A DNA stretch of 64,000 bases from contig NZ_VNJJ01000001.1 of assembly GCF_007786475.1 (NCBI RefSeq), positions 496,001-560,000 of the forward strand, written 5' to 3'. The notes below the pieces were generated by a model. The model saw only the letters and a program-made list of their open reading frames with translations. It made no database searches and was not told the origin of the DNA. This DNA comes from Cohnella terricola (GTDB taxonomy: Bacteria > Bacillota > Bacilli > Paenibacillales > Paenibacillaceae). The first letter of the stretch is position 1. The number at the start of each line of letters is the position of its first letter. The translations under genes and the position numbers were made by a program. Below are positions 8,954-18,162 of this stretch, in pieces.

Positions 8954-9517
8954 TTGATTAAAGTGTTGGACAGGCTGCTGTTGTTTTTGTACAGTTTGGT
9001 GATCGGTATTGCTTCTATCGTGGCTATCGTTGCCGCATGCGGAGGTTTTTCGGACAAATGGCTTGCGGATGTCGTCTACGAGTTTACTGGCGGCGCGCGA
9101 GTCGTGCAAGGCTCCGTAATCGGCGTATCGGCGATCATTTTACTCATTAGCTTGAGATTTTTAATCGTATCGATCAAGAGAGACGGAAATTCTGCACCTT
9201 CGATTAATCAACGCACGGACCACGGCGATATTCGCATCTCCGTCGAGACGGTGGAAAATCTTGCGCTTAAAGCCGCTTCCCGGACGAGAGGCGTCAAAGA
9301 CCTGCGCGCGCGCGTCAGAGTGTCGGAGGCGGGGCTTGGCATCATGATCAGAGCATTCGTCGAAGGTGACGGCTCCATACCGGCGATGTCCGAAGAAATG
9401 CAGCGCACGGTATCTCAGCAGGTCGAAGAAGCGACGGGCATTCCGGTCGCAGAAGTATCCGTGTTCATCGCGAACGTAACGCAAGCGCCGACGACTTTTA
9501 AGAGCCGTGTAGAATAG
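8954..9517 (+). CDS. amaP: Alkaline shock response membrane anchor protein AmaP
   Basis: A 187-residue protein with two N-terminal transmembrane helices (about 8-30 and 50-70) and a C-terminal Asp23-like domain (about 85-180). This is the arrangement of AmaP, which anchors Asp23-family proteins at the membrane. The TTG start at 8954 follows GGGAGGG. The next gene starts 15 bp after the stop. Together with yqhY it suggests an envelope-homeostasis module. Confidence 0.88.
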   Translation: MIKVLDRLLLFLYSLVIGIASIVAIVAACGGFSDKWLADVVYEFTGGARVVQGSVIGVSAIILLISLRFLIVSIKRDGNSAPSINQRTDHGDIRISVETVENLALKAASRTRGVKDLRARVRVSEAGLGIMIRAFVEGDGSIPAMSEEMQRTVSQQVEEATGIPVAEVSVFIANVTQAPTTFKSRVE

Positions 9518-9532
9518 GGGGGAATACCGCCT

Positions 9533-9763
9533 ATGTGGAAAGACTGGTTGGAAGCTTACGGCGGCAGAATCGCCGGTGTGGCAGCGGGTCTCCTGTTCGG
9601 CATCATCTATTTGATCAGCGGATTCTGGGATATGCTGTTCTTCGCTTTGCTCATTGGCATCGGTTATTGGATTGGCAAACATAAGGACGAACGGCGGGGA
9701 CCGCTATTTCCGTGGGAAAGATTGACGGATTGGGTAACGGACCGTTGGCCTTGGTCGCGATAA
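9533..9763 (+). CDS. DUF2273 small membrane protein
   Basis: This 76-residue protein has two predicted membrane helices (about 12-30 and 33-47) and a Trp/Arg-rich C terminus. It matches the DUF2273 family, which is encoded beside amaP in many Firmicutes and probably acts with the Asp23 proteins. The ATG at 9533 is preceded by GGGGGGAA. About 140 bp without a gene follow before nusB; I see no convincing signal there. Confidence 0.85.
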   Translation: MWKDWLEAYGGRIAGVAAGLLFGIIYLISGFWDMLFFALLIGIGYWIGKHKDERRGPLFPWERLTDWVTDRWPWSR

Positions 9764-9905
9764 TCCCTGTGAATGTTCTTGCCCGGACAGGACGGCGGAG
9801 CTTAATCGGCTCTGCGGTTTGCGAAGGAAAAGATGCTCATGGGTTTTTTTGCTTTTATCGCGGTCAACAATAAGCTTCAACGACTAGAAACATTCGGGAG
9901 GACTC

Positions 9906-10367
9906 ATGAAGCGCAGACTTGCAAGAGAAATTGCGGTACAGAGCTTGTACCAGATCGAGATGAACGGCGTAACCGGACTGGAAGCCGTCAATATGGTGAT
10001 GGACGAAGCCCGACAGGACAACGAAATTGGCACCGACGTGGCCGAATTGGCCCATATCGACGCATTCACGCGCGAATTGGTGCAAGGAGTGCAAGACCAT
10101 CAACAACAAATCGACCAGCACCTTGTCATCTATTTGACAGGCTGGCAAGTTGATCGGCTCTCCAGGGTTGACCGCCAAATTTTGCGTTTGGCCGCCTATG
10201 AACTGCTGTATTTGCCTGAAGTTCCGCCTAAGGTCGTCATCAACGAAGCGATCGAACTGGCCAAGCATTTTGGTCTGGAAGAGAACGGAAAATTCGTTAA
10301 CGGAGTTCTGGGGCGAATGCTGCGGGAGAGAGAAGAAAACCCATCGCAGGAGAGTGAGAAGCCATGA
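9906..10367 (+). CDS. nusB: Transcription antitermination factor NusB
   Basis: NusB binds boxA RNA with NusE (S10) and promotes rRNA antitermination. The 153-residue all-helical protein begins [18 protein letters not shown] and contains the conserved [15 protein letters not shown] segment. The SD GGGAGG lies at 9896-9901. Its end overlaps the folD start by 4 bp, so the two are translationally coupled. Confidence 0.96.
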   Translation: MKRRLAREIAVQSLYQIEMNGVTGLEAVNMVMDEARQDNEIGTDVAELAHIDAFTRELVQGVQDHQQQIDQHLVIYLTGWQVDRLSRVDRQILRLAAYELLYLPEVPPKVVINEAIELAKHFGLEENGKFVNGVLGRMLREREENPSQESEKP

Positions 10368-11215
10368 GCGCGCAATTAATCGAGGGAAAAAAAATCTCGG
10401 ATTCAATCCGTGAAGAACTCAAGCAGGAAGTTGAGAAAATAAAGCAAGAAGGCATTACGCCTGGCCTTGTCGTCATTCTGGTCGGCGAGGATCCGGCTTC
10501 GCAAGTGTATGTTCGTAATAAAGCGAAAGCATGCGAGCAGCTCGGGTACTATTCGGAGGTCGTCCGACTGCCCGCAGAGACGACGCAGGACGAATTGCTG
10601 AAGCTCATCGATCAATACAATCGGCTATCTACGATTCACGGTATTCTCGTTCAGCTCCCGTTGCCGAAACATATCGAAGAGAAAGCGATTATCGACGCGA
10701 TCGCGGTAGAAAAAGACGTGGACGGATTCCATCCCGTGAGCGTCGGCAATCTGATGATCGGAGACGATACGCTGCTTCCTTGCACGCCTTCCGGCGTCAT
10801 CGAGTTGCTCAAGAGAACGGGCAACGATCCGGCTGGCAAACATGCGGTCGTCATCGGACGGAGCAACATTGTCGGCAAACCGGTCTCGATGTTGCTGCTG
10901 CGTGAGAACGCGACCGTAACGATCTGCCATTCCCGAACTCCGAATTTGCCCGAGATGGCTAGACAAGCGGATATTCTGGTTGCTGCAGTAGGCGTAGCTA
11001 AGCTCGTCAAGAAGGAATGGGTCAAACCGGGCGCCGTCGTCATCGATGTCGGCGTGAACAGGCTGCCGGACGGTAAGCTGTGCGGCGACGTGGATTTCGA
11101 CGAAGTCTCCGAAGTTGCAGGCTGGGTGACGCCCGTACCTGGCGGAGTAGGCCCAATGACGATTACGATGCTGATGGCGAATACGCTGAAAGCGGCGAAA
11201 CGTTCTTCACGATAG
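10364..11215 (+). CDS. folD: Bifunctional methylenetetrahydrofolate dehydrogenase/cyclohydrolase FolD
   Basis: FolD interconverts 5,10-methylene-THF and 10-formyl-THF in one-carbon metabolism. Its 283 residues are the family length. Visible motifs are the catalytic YVRNKAKAC segment (Tyr and Lys), [11 protein letters not shown], the NADP-binding GRSNIVGKP, and the C-terminal [10 protein letters not shown]. It starts within the end of nusB and is followed 15 bp later by xseA. Confidence 0.98.
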   Translation: MSAQLIEGKKISDSIREELKQEVEKIKQEGITPGLVVILVGEDPASQVYVRNKAKACEQLGYYSEVVRLPAETTQDELLKLIDQYNRLSTIHGILVQLPLPKHIEEKAIIDAIAVEKDVDGFHPVSVGNLMIGDDTLLPCTPSGVIELLKRTGNDPAGKHAVVIGRSNIVGKPVSMLLLRENATVTICHSRTPNLPEMARQADILVAAVGVAKLVKKEWVKPGAVVIDVGVNRLPDGKLCGDVDFDEVSEVAGWVTPVPGGVGPMTITMLMANTLKAAKRSSR

Positions 11216-11230
11216 AAAGGAGCCATGCGA

Positions 11231-12592
11231 ATGGAACCGGCGCGCGCGTTAAGCATACGCGATATCAATCGGCTCATCAAGATGAAGCTCGAAGGCGACG
11301 CCGGACTCCAGAACATCTGGCTGCGAGGCGAAATATCCAATTTTACGTTCCACTCCAGCGGCCATATGTATTTTACGCTGAAGGACGAGGGCGCAAGATT
11401 AAAATGCATTATGTTTGCCTCATACAATCAACGACTGCCGTTCGCTCCCAAGGACGGAATGAAGGTGCTGGCCCGCGGGGGTATATCCGTCTACGAACGG
11501 GACGGGCAATATCAGTTTTACGCTACTGCGATGCAGCCGGACGGGATCGGCAGCTTGTATCTCGCATTCGAGCAACTGAAGAGGAAGCTTGAGGGCGAAG
11601 GGCTGTTTCGCGCGGAACTGAAACGTCAGATCCCCCTGTATCCGCGTACAGTGGGCGTAATTACTTCGCCGACCGGGGCAGCGGTTAGAGATATTCTGAT
11701 TACGTTGGAACGTCGGAACCCCGGCGTTCACGTGCTCCTCTATCCGGTATCGGTGCAAGGCACGGGAGCCGCTCCATCCATCGTTAAAGCGATTCAAGCG
11801 ATGAACGCGCTGGGCGAAGCGGACGTGTTGATCGTCGGAAGAGGCGGAGGTTCGCTCGAAGAGCTGTGGGCGTTTAACGAGGAGGCCGTAGCCAGAGCGA
11901 TCAGGGCATCGGTCATACCGGTCATATCCGCCGTTGGGCACGAGACGGATTTTACAATCGCGGACTTTGCCGCGGACTTAAGGGCTCCGACGCCTACGGC
12001 GGCAGCGGAGCTTGCGGTCAGGCATATCGGGGAATTGAAGCAGGAGCTTGCGTATTTGGAGCGGAAAATGGCGCACTCGCTGCATGCATTGTTAGCCAAA
12101 GCGAAAGAGCGTTGGCAGCATGCGGCGCGATCCTCGTATTTCACGCAGCCGAGAAGAAGTCTTCTCGCTCAGGCGGAACGTCTCGACCGGCTTAGGGAAA
12201 CGCTGCAATACCAAATGAAGGGCGAGCAGGCCAAAGCGCAAGAGCGATTCTCCCGTCTAAGCGGCAGATTGCAGGCGGTGAACCCGAAGCAGCAAACGGT
12301 CTATGCCCGCAAGCGAATGGAGACGGCGGCGAGAGGTTTGGAATTAGCGATGAACGGCATCTTGCGAGACAGCCAAAGCCGGTTCTCGTCTCTCGTCAGG
12401 CATTTGGATGCGCTCAGTCCGCTCAAAGTAATGGGACGCGGTTACAGCTTGGCGTACGACGAGAACGAGAAGAAGCTGATCCGTTCGATCAAAGAAGTGC
12501 AACCGGGCGATTTGATCCATATTCGGCTATCGGACGGCAAATTGGATTGCCAAATCTGGGGAATTCAAGAGGAGGAGCGGACAAATGGCTAA
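11231..12592 (+). CDS. xseA: Exodeoxyribonuclease VII large subunit
   Basis: XseA is the catalytic subunit of exonuclease VII, which degrades single-stranded DNA. The 453-residue protein has an N-terminal OB fold (ISNFTFHSSGHMYFTLKDE), a catalytic core with the GRGGGSLEELWAFNEE motif, and a long coiled-coil C-terminal half. I take the ATG at 11231, which has AAAGGAG 8 bp upstream; the ATG at 11225 is only 2 bp from that SD. Its end overlaps the xseB start by 8 bp. Confidence 0.97.
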   Translation: MEPARALSIRDINRLIKMKLEGDAGLQNIWLRGEISNFTFHSSGHMYFTLKDEGARLKCIMFASYNQRLPFAPKDGMKVLARGGISVYERDGQYQFYATAMQPDGIGSLYLAFEQLKRKLEGEGLFRAELKRQIPLYPRTVGVITSPTGAAVRDILITLERRNPGVHVLLYPVSVQGTGAAPSIVKAIQAMNALGEADVLIVGRGGGSLEELWAFNEEAVARAIRASVIPVISAVGHETDFTIADFAADLRAPTPTAAAELAVRHIGELKQELAYLERKMAHSLHALLAKAKERWQHAARSSYFTQPRRSLLAQAERLDRLRETLQYQMKGEQAKAQERFSRLSGRLQAVNPKQQTVYARKRMETAARGLELAMNGILRDSQSRFSSLVRHLDALSPLKVMGRGYSLAYDENEKKLIRSIKEVQPGDLIHIRLSDGKLDCQIWGIQEEERTNG

Positions 12593-12869
12593 AAACGTTA
12601 CGGGCGGGGCGGATCAATCTTCTATTAACGAAGAGACGACGGAACCGACTTTCGAGTCGGCGATGGAGAAGCTGGAATCAATCGTGTCGAGGCTGGAAAG
12701 CGGAGACGTTCCGCTGGAAACGGCCATCGAGCTTTTTCAAGAAGGAATGTCCTTGTCCAGACTATGCGGCCAGAAGCTGGAACAGGTGGAACGCCGCATC
12801 GAAACGCTTGTGGAAGGCGAAGCCGGCCTGCAGCGCAAACCGTTCGCGGCGGGAAAAGAAGAAGCGTAA
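12585..12869 (+). CDS. xseB: Exodeoxyribonuclease VII small subunit
   Basis: XseB is the small subunit that holds the exonuclease VII complex together. The 94-residue protein has the typical core (FESAMEKLESIVSRLESG, then ETAIELFQEGM) and a basic, low-complexity tail. It overlaps xseA and precedes ispA, the usual Bacillales order. Confidence 0.96.
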   Translation: MAKNVTGGADQSSINEETTEPTFESAMEKLESIVSRLESGDVPLETAIELFQEGMSLSRLCGQKLEQVERRIETLVEGEAGLQRKPFAAGKEEA

Positions 12870-12905
12870 CCTAAGCTAAGCTTCGAAATGCAAAGGGGTA
12901 TACAT

Positions 12906-13817
12906 GTGACGACTTCGATGGGAATACATACTTATTTGCACAATTGTCGGAATCGGGTGGAAACTGCTCTTCGTACGGTATTTCCGTCCGATTGGTTGAT
13001 TCCGGACAAGCTGAGGGAAGCGATGGATTATTCTTTGCTCGCGGGAGGCAAGCGGATTCGTCCGATCTTGGTTCTTGCTGCAGCGGAAGCGGTCACGGGC
13101 GAGGAGGAGACGTCTGAGAAGGCGTTGGACTTCGCTTGCGCCGTCGAGATGATCCATACCTATTCGCTCGTTCACGACGATCTGCCGGCAATGGATAACG
13201 ACGATTATCGTCGCGGCCGTCCGACGAACCATAAAGTGTTCGGAGACGCGATGGCGATATTGGCCGGGGATGGCTTGCTGACCCATGCATTTCATATCGT
13301 CACGCAAGCGGCGAAAACCGGCGTCCCCGCCGCTCGCGTGCTAGCGGTCATCGAAGAGTTGTCCCGCTTTGCCGGACTGACGGGAATGGTCGGAGGACAA
13401 GTCGACGACATGCTTGGCGAACAAGGCATCACCTCGCTGGAACAGCTTGAACGTATTCATCTGCATAAGACGAGCGACCTCATCGCTTTCTCGCTCAGAG
13501 CCGGCGGTCACGCCGCGGAAGCGGACGAGCGCCAGCTCGAGGCGTTGGGACTTTTCGGACGCAATGTCGGCCTTGCTTTTCAGATCCAGGACGATATTCT
13601 CGACCTGACGGGGTCCGCGGACAAGCTCGGCAAACCAGTCAAGAGCGACGAACGGCAAGAGAAGGTGACTTATCCATTCCTGCTCGGACTGGACGAAAGC
13701 CGCAGGCGCGTCTCCCAGTTGACGAAAGAAGCCGGAGATGCTTTGCTTCAGGCGGGGCTAGCCAGTCCACAGCGATTGCTCGAGATCGCCGATTATTTAA
13801 TTAACCGGGACCATTGA
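12906..13817 (+). CDS. ispA: Polyprenyl (farnesyl) diphosphate synthase
   Basis: It condenses isopentenyl and allylic diphosphates to farnesyl diphosphate, the precursor of undecaprenyl phosphate and quinones. Both Asp-rich motifs are visible: DDLPAMDNDD and DDILD, plus GGKRIRP near the N terminus. I prefer the GTG at 12906 (AAAGGGG at 12892-12898 upstream), giving 303 residues. An ATG at 12888 in the same frame has no SD. It probably forms an isoprenoid group with dxs downstream, but a terminator and a promoter separate them. Confidence 0.94.
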   Translation: MTTSMGIHTYLHNCRNRVETALRTVFPSDWLIPDKLREAMDYSLLAGGKRIRPILVLAAAEAVTGEEETSEKALDFACAVEMIHTYSLVHDDLPAMDNDDYRRGRPTNHKVFGDAMAILAGDGLLTHAFHIVTQAAKTGVPAARVLAVIEELSRFAGLTGMVGGQVDDMLGEQGITSLEQLERIHLHKTSDLIAFSLRAGGHAAEADERQLEALGLFGRNVGLAFQIQDDILDLTGSADKLGKPVKSDERQEKVTYPFLLGLDESRRRVSQLTKEAGDALLQAGLASPQRLLEIADYLINRDH

Positions 13818-13850
13818 CCCGGCACACCGGGACCAACGTCGAAGTCATCG

Positions 13851-13900
13851 CCTCATTCGTGATTGCCGCGCTTCGCGACAACTCGCGCATGAGGTTTTTT
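13851..13900 (+). terminator. Rho-independent terminator after ispA
   Basis: CCTCAT (13851-13856) pairs with ATGAGG (13889-13894), with further internal CGCG pairing, and is followed by six T (13895-13900). Confidence 0.75.
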
Positions 13901-13942
13901 ATTGAACGTACGATGTAAAAGTTGTCGGCACGCAGCGGGAAT

Positions 13943-13972
13943 TTGGGCATTGTTTTGAGGATATGGTATAAT
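13943..13972 (+). promoter_or_regulatory. Sigma-A promoter of dxs
   Basis: TTGGGC (13943-13948), an 18-bp spacer and an extended -10 TGGTATAAT (13964-13972) lie 38 bp before the dxs start. The extended -10 is identical to that of accB. Confidence 0.7.
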
Positions 13973-14010
13973 AACGGTAATATCATCGTGGGGAAAGCGG
14001 GGAACATCAT

Positions 14011-15906
14011 TTGCTGCTCGAGCGAATCGACAGTCCGACCGACTTAAAAAAACTATCGCTGTCCGAGCTCCCTCAGCTGGCCGAAGAAATCCGACATTTT
14101 CTCATTGGGAAATTGTCCGTTACCGGAGGCCATCTGGCACCGAATCTCGGTGTCGTGGAGTTAACGCTAGCGCTTCATTATTTATATAACAGCCCACAGG
14201 ACAAGTTTATCTTCGACGTGGGCCATCAAGCTTATGTGCATAAGATGCTGACAGGCCGCCAGGATCGGTTCGACACCCTGCGCCAGAAAGACGGGCTGTG
14301 CGGATTCGTTAAACGCAACGAAAGCGAGCACGACGTATGGGAAGCAGGCCATAGCAGCACGTCTCTGTCCGCGGCGATAGGGATGGCTTTGGCACGCGAT
14401 TTGAAAGGCGACAGCAACAAGGTCGTTGCCGTCATCGGCGACGGCGCTCTTACGGGCGGTATGGCGCTTGAAGCCTTAAATCACATCGGCCACGAAAAAC
14501 GCAAATTAATGGTCGTGCTCAACGATAACGAGATGTCTATCGCTCCGAACGTAGGAGCTCTTCATAACTATCTGGGCAAGGTAAGAACAGAGAAGATCTA
14601 TCGCAAGGCAAAGGATGAATTGGATTGGCTTCTGCGTAAAGTTCCGGCGATTGGCGGGAAGCTTGCCCGGACGGCGGATCGGGTAAAAGACAGCCTGAAG
14701 TACTTGATCGCGCCCGAAGGAATGCTATTCGAGGAATTCGGGTTGAAGTATCTTGGCCCAGTAGACGGCCATGATATCGGCAAGCTTCTGGAAGCTTTCA
14801 AACAGGCTGACAGCTTGGAAGGTCCTGTGCTTGTGCACGTAATGACCGTCAAAGGAAAAGGTTATTCTCCGGCGGAAGCCGATTCGCATAAGTGGCACGG
14901 AGTTACGGGTTCGTATAAGATCGAATCCGGCCAAGTCGTCAAGCCGGTCGGCCCGCCGATGTACACGGAAGTATTCGGCAACACGCTGATCGAACTGGCG
15001 GAACAAGATAAGCGGATCGTAGCGGTTACGCCCGCAATGCCGGGCGGATCGGGCTTGCTGAAATTCGCGGAGAAGTTCCCGGATCGGATGTTCGACGTTG
15101 GGATCGCGGAGCAGCATGCGGCCACGATGTCGGCCGCGCTGGCGATGGAAGGAATGAAACCCGTGTTCGCGGTGTATTCGACCTTCTTGCAACGGGCGTA
15201 CGATCAAGTCGTCCACGATATCTGCAGGCAGAATCTGAACGTCGTTTTCGCAATCGACCGAGCCGGCTTTGTCGGTGCCGACGGCGAAACCCATCAAGGC
15301 GTCTACGATATCCCTTTTCTAAGACACATTCCCAACATGGTGATCATGATGCCGAAGGACGAGAACGAATTGCGGAACATGCTGCGAACCGCCGTTGATT
15401 ACGATGGCGGACCGATCGCCGTACGTTATCCCCGCATAGCTGGCACTGGGGTCAGTATCGACGAGCAGATGAATCCGATCGAGATCGGTACTTGGGAGAC
15501 GGTCCGCGAAGGCGATTATGCCGCCGTGCTCGCGATCGGTCCGATGGTGCAGGTCGCCGAAGAAGCGGCTGAACTGCTCAAACGTGAAGGAATCAATATT
15601 CGCGTCATTAACGCTCGCTTCATCAAGCCTCTAGATAAGCAGATGCTGCTTGCGTTGGCCAAGGAACGGATTCCTTTGATGATCGTAGAAGAAGGATCGG
15701 TATTGGGCGGGTTCGGCAGCTCCGTTCTCGAGTTCTATGCGATGCAGGGAGTTCAACCCGCCTCAGTGCATCTTGCCGGAGTTCCGGACATCTACGTGGA
15801 ACACGCGACGATTAAAGAACAGAGGGCGGAAGTCGGATTAACCGCCGAAGGGATCGCCAAACAGCTGGCATCGCTTCAAGTACGCACAAGGCAAAGGGCA
15901 ACCTAA
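14011..15906 (+). CDS. dxs: 1-deoxy-D-xylulose-5-phosphate synthase
   Basis: Dxs is the thiamine-diphosphate enzyme that makes DXP from pyruvate and glyceraldehyde 3-phosphate, the first step of the MEP isoprenoid pathway. The 631-residue protein has the transketolase fold: [13 protein letters not shown] near the N terminus, the TPP motif [21 protein letters not shown], and the pyrimidine-domain [13 protein letters not shown]. The start is TTG at 14011, after GGGGAA. The stop shares bases with the tlyA start at 15906. Confidence 0.97.
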   Translation: MLLERIDSPTDLKKLSLSELPQLAEEIRHFLIGKLSVTGGHLAPNLGVVELTLALHYLYNSPQDKFIFDVGHQAYVHKMLTGRQDRFDTLRQKDGLCGFVKRNESEHDVWEAGHSSTSLSAAIGMALARDLKGDSNKVVAVIGDGALTGGMALEALNHIGHEKRKLMVVLNDNEMSIAPNVGALHNYLGKVRTEKIYRKAKDELDWLLRKVPAIGGKLARTADRVKDSLKYLIAPEGMLFEEFGLKYLGPVDGHDIGKLLEAFKQADSLEGPVLVHVMTVKGKGYSPAEADSHKWHGVTGSYKIESGQVVKPVGPPMYTEVFGNTLIELAEQDKRIVAVTPAMPGGSGLLKFAEKFPDRMFDVGIAEQHAATMSAALAMEGMKPVFAVYSTFLQRAYDQVVHDICRQNLNVVFAIDRAGFVGADGETHQGVYDIPFLRHIPNMVIMMPKDENELRNMLRTAVDYDGGPIAVRYPRIAGTGVSIDEQMNPIEIGTWETVREGDYAAVLAIGPMVQVAEEAAELLKREGINIRVINARFIKPLDKQMLLALAKERIPLMIVEEGSVLGGFGSSVLEFYAMQGVQPASVHLAGVPDIYVEHATIKEQRAEVGLTAEGIAKQLASLQVRTRQRAT

Positions 15907-16760
15907 TGGAAAAAACGACGACGGCGAAAGAACGATTGGATTTGCTATTGCTTGAGCAAGGCTATTTCGAAAGCCGCGAGAAAGCAAAAGCCGCAATCAT
16001 GGCGGGTTTGGTGCTCATCGGCTCCGAACGCGTGGACAAAGCGGGAACGAAAGTGCCCAGGGATGCGGCGATTACCGTTAAAGGGGCCGTTCACCCCTAC
16101 GTCAGCCGGGGCGGCTTAAAGCTGGAGAAGGCGATCAAGCATTTTCATTTGGATTTGCAAGGCGCGGTAATGCTCGACATCGGCGCTTCCACCGGAGGAT
16201 TTACGGATTGCGCCTTGCAGAATGGCGCTTCGCACGTATATGCCGTGGATGTCGGTTATAATCAGTTGGATTGGTCACTGCGTCAGGACGAGCGTGTACA
16301 GGTGCTTGAGCGAACGAATTTCAGGCATATGCAGCCGGAACAATTGGACGGCCCTGCGCCAGGGTTCGCGACGATCGATGTATCGTTCATATCGCTTAAG
16401 TTGATTTTGCCGACGCTTGCTGGCATATTGGCCACTGACGGTACGACGATCGCATTGATCAAACCACAGTTCGAAGCAGGGAAAGATCAAGTAGGTAAGT
16501 CAGGCGTCATTCGCGACCCGGCGGTTCACGCCAGCGTATTGAGAGAAGTATTGACGACGGCGAACGAGCTTGGTTTCGAGCTTAAAGGCTTAACTTATTC
16601 TCCGATTACTGGAGGAGAAGGAAATATCGAATTTCTGGCCTATTGGCAGCTTCCCCCGTCCGGAACTCCGTTGCCTGAACTTACGGAGGACGAGCTAAAC
16701 GGGATGATCCGCAAGGTCGTTGAAGAAGCAGGCTCCGCTTTCCGTCGCACGCCTTCCTGA
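15906..16760 (+). CDS. tlyA: TlyA family rRNA 2'-O-methyltransferase / hemolysin-like (YqxC)
   Basis: This 284-residue protein has an N-terminal S4 RNA-binding domain (about residues 8-70, ERLDLLLLEQGYFESREKA) and a Rossmann methyltransferase domain with the SAM motif LDIGASTGGFTDCAL. The family methylates ribosomal RNA in mycobacteria; the Bacillus homologue YqxC sits between dxs and ahrC, as here. It is coupled to dxs by the overlap. Confidence 0.9.
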   Translation: MEKTTTAKERLDLLLLEQGYFESREKAKAAIMAGLVLIGSERVDKAGTKVPRDAAITVKGAVHPYVSRGGLKLEKAIKHFHLDLQGAVMLDIGASTGGFTDCALQNGASHVYAVDVGYNQLDWSLRQDERVQVLERTNFRHMQPEQLDGPAPGFATIDVSFISLKLILPTLAGILATDGTTIALIKPQFEAGKDQVGKSGVIRDPAVHASVLREVLTTANELGFELKGLTYSPITGGEGNIEFLAYWQLPPSGTPLPELTEDELNGMIRKVVEEAGSAFRRTPS

Positions 16761-16781
16761 TTCGATTTATAATGTTTATCC

Positions 16782-16847
16782 GGAACACCCGGAGCTGCCG
16801 AAGAACGGCCGGAGGAACCGGGCGTATTGGCGTGCTTCGGGTGTTCC
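16782..16847 (+). terminator. Long hairpin after tlyA, probable terminator
   Basis: GGAACACCCGGAGC (16782-16795) pairs along 14 bp with GCTTCGGGTGTTCC (16834-16847), with one G-U pair. A GC-rich inner region closes further. Only CTTGTTC follows, so the U-tract is poor. Confidence 0.5.
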
Positions 16848-16884
16848 CTTGTTCATACGGCTTAACATCGCTACTGTTCGCACC

Positions 16885-17090
16885 TGAGACGAATAGCGAT
16901 GAGAAACATCGTACTTATGTCTGGTGGGGCGCTTGTTGGGGCAAATACGATGAAAAACATTGCTATTAGAGGCGTAACACCACTGTTGCTTTACCCTCGG
17001 TATGATTAGCGATGGAAAACATCGTACTTCAGTCTCGAGAAGTGTTTATCGGGAAGAAATACGATAAAAAGCATCGTTAATCACGTAGTC
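16885..17090 (+). repeat. Tandem 113-bp repeat with four CGATG/CATCG mini-hairpins
   Basis: In this gene-free stretch the unit TAGCGATGxxAAACATCGTA occurs at 16894-16913 and 17007-17026. A variant (ATACGATxAAAAxCAT) occurs at 16945-16966 and 17059-17080. Each unit folds as a small hairpin (CGATG with CATCG). Both pairs recur with a period of 113-114 bp, so a two-hairpin module is duplicated in tandem. A half-unit (AACATCGCTA) lies at 16864-16873. The function is unknown. Confidence 0.7.
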
Positions 17091-17218
17091 AATGAATGTA
17101 TACGTTTCCGTTCGCCAAAGAGGATAATCGGCCACCGATCTCGAAAAGAAAAAGAGCGTCATCACATCCAGTCCAACCCGCATATGTCTCCGTCAGCGAA
17201 CATTCTGGGAGGTCCGAC

Positions 17219-17683
17219 ATGGATAGTATCGGCGATTGGATTATCATGCTTGCTGCGGCGAGCTTGATGGGTTGGTGGGTTGTCAGGCGGTTTGACCGGT
17301 GGCTGCACGAGCCCCCCGGCTCGAGATTGCGCAAGCTGGCCCTAGCCGGAGGAGTCGATGAGGATGACAACGTTCTGTCTTTGCGCGAGCAAGGATACGA
17401 AGTGCTGTCTGGGAAACATCGGATCCCTCTCGGAGTAGTCATCGATGACGGTCCGACGATGCCGACCCGACTTTATTTCGATTATTTGGCCGTCAAGGAA
17501 GATAAATATTATTTAGTGAAGCTTGAACGCTCCAGACAGCCGATGGAATGGACGGCAAGCGGGCTGAGGGAAAGGCTTCTAGCTTATGCGCTGTTGTTCC
17601 CAGATTGCGAAGGAATCGTGATCGTGCATTCTCAGGAACGACAAATCAAAACAGTACGATTCAAAGTGGAGGATGGCCAGTAA
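17219..17683 (+). CDS. Conserved hypothetical protein between tlyA and argR
   Basis: A 154-residue protein that I do not recognise by name. It has one N-terminal membrane helix (about residues 5-22) and a soluble domain. The pattern [19 protein letters not shown], followed by an amphipathic helix and a beta strand (GIVIVHS), weakly resembles a PD-(D/E)XK nuclease-like fold whose acidic residues are incomplete. That is only a hint. I chose the ATG at 17219 because GGGAGGT (17207-17213) precedes it. The stop overlaps the argR start (TAATG), so it is probably co-transcribed with argR. Confidence 0.65.
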   Translation: MDSIGDWIIMLAAASLMGWWVVRRFDRWLHEPPGSRLRKLALAGGVDEDDNVLSLREQGYEVLSGKHRIPLGVVIDDGPTMPTRLYFDYLAVKEDKYYLVKLERSRQPMEWTASGLRERLLAYALLFPDCEGIVIVHSQERQIKTVRFKVEDGQ

Positions 17684-18132
17684 TGAAAGGACAACGTCAA
17701 CGCAAAATCCGCGAGTTGATCGGCGGAGGGGAAATCGAAACGCAAGAAGAACTCGTGGAAGCGCTGAGTCTGGAAGGCATGCAAGTGACGCAAGCGACAG
17801 TATCGCGCGACATTAAGGAAATGCAACTGATCAAAGTCCCGCTGGAGGATGGACGATATAAATATTCGATGCCGCAAGATCAGCGTTATAACCCGGCTCA
17901 CAAGCTAAAGAGAGCGTTGCTTGATCATTATTTGGGGGCGGAATCCGCTGAGAATCTCGTCGTTTTGAAATGTTTGCCTGGCACGGCGGGGACGATAGCC
18001 GCGTTGATCGATGGCATGGATTGGCCGGAAATTATCGGAACGATTGGCGGAGACGATACAACGCTCATTATAAGCCGGTCGAAAAGCCACGGCGAGGATG
18101 TACTGAAAAGAATCAACGATATTATGAAGTAA
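17683..18132 (+). CDS. argR: Arginine repressor ArgR/AhrC
   Basis: A 149-residue transcription regulator that represses arginine synthesis and activates catabolism when arginine is bound. The N-terminal winged helix contains [25 protein letters not shown]. The C-terminal oligomerisation and arginine-binding domain has the [12 protein letters not shown] motif. The ATG at 17683 overlaps the preceding stop. recN follows 30 bp later, the Bacillus order. Confidence 0.97.
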   Translation: MKGQRQRKIRELIGGGEIETQEELVEALSLEGMQVTQATVSRDIKEMQLIKVPLEDGRYKYSMPQDQRYNPAHKLKRALLDHYLGAESAENLVVLKCLPGTAGTIAALIDGMDWPEIIGTIGGDDTTLIISRSKSHGEDVLKRINDIMK

Positions 18133-18162
18133 TCATTTCTGCCGAATTCAAGGAGGCGAATC

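Noticed and set aside
16885..17090. CRISPR array
   Set aside because: Only four short palindromic units, spacers are themselves repeated with a 113-bp period, and there are no cas genes.
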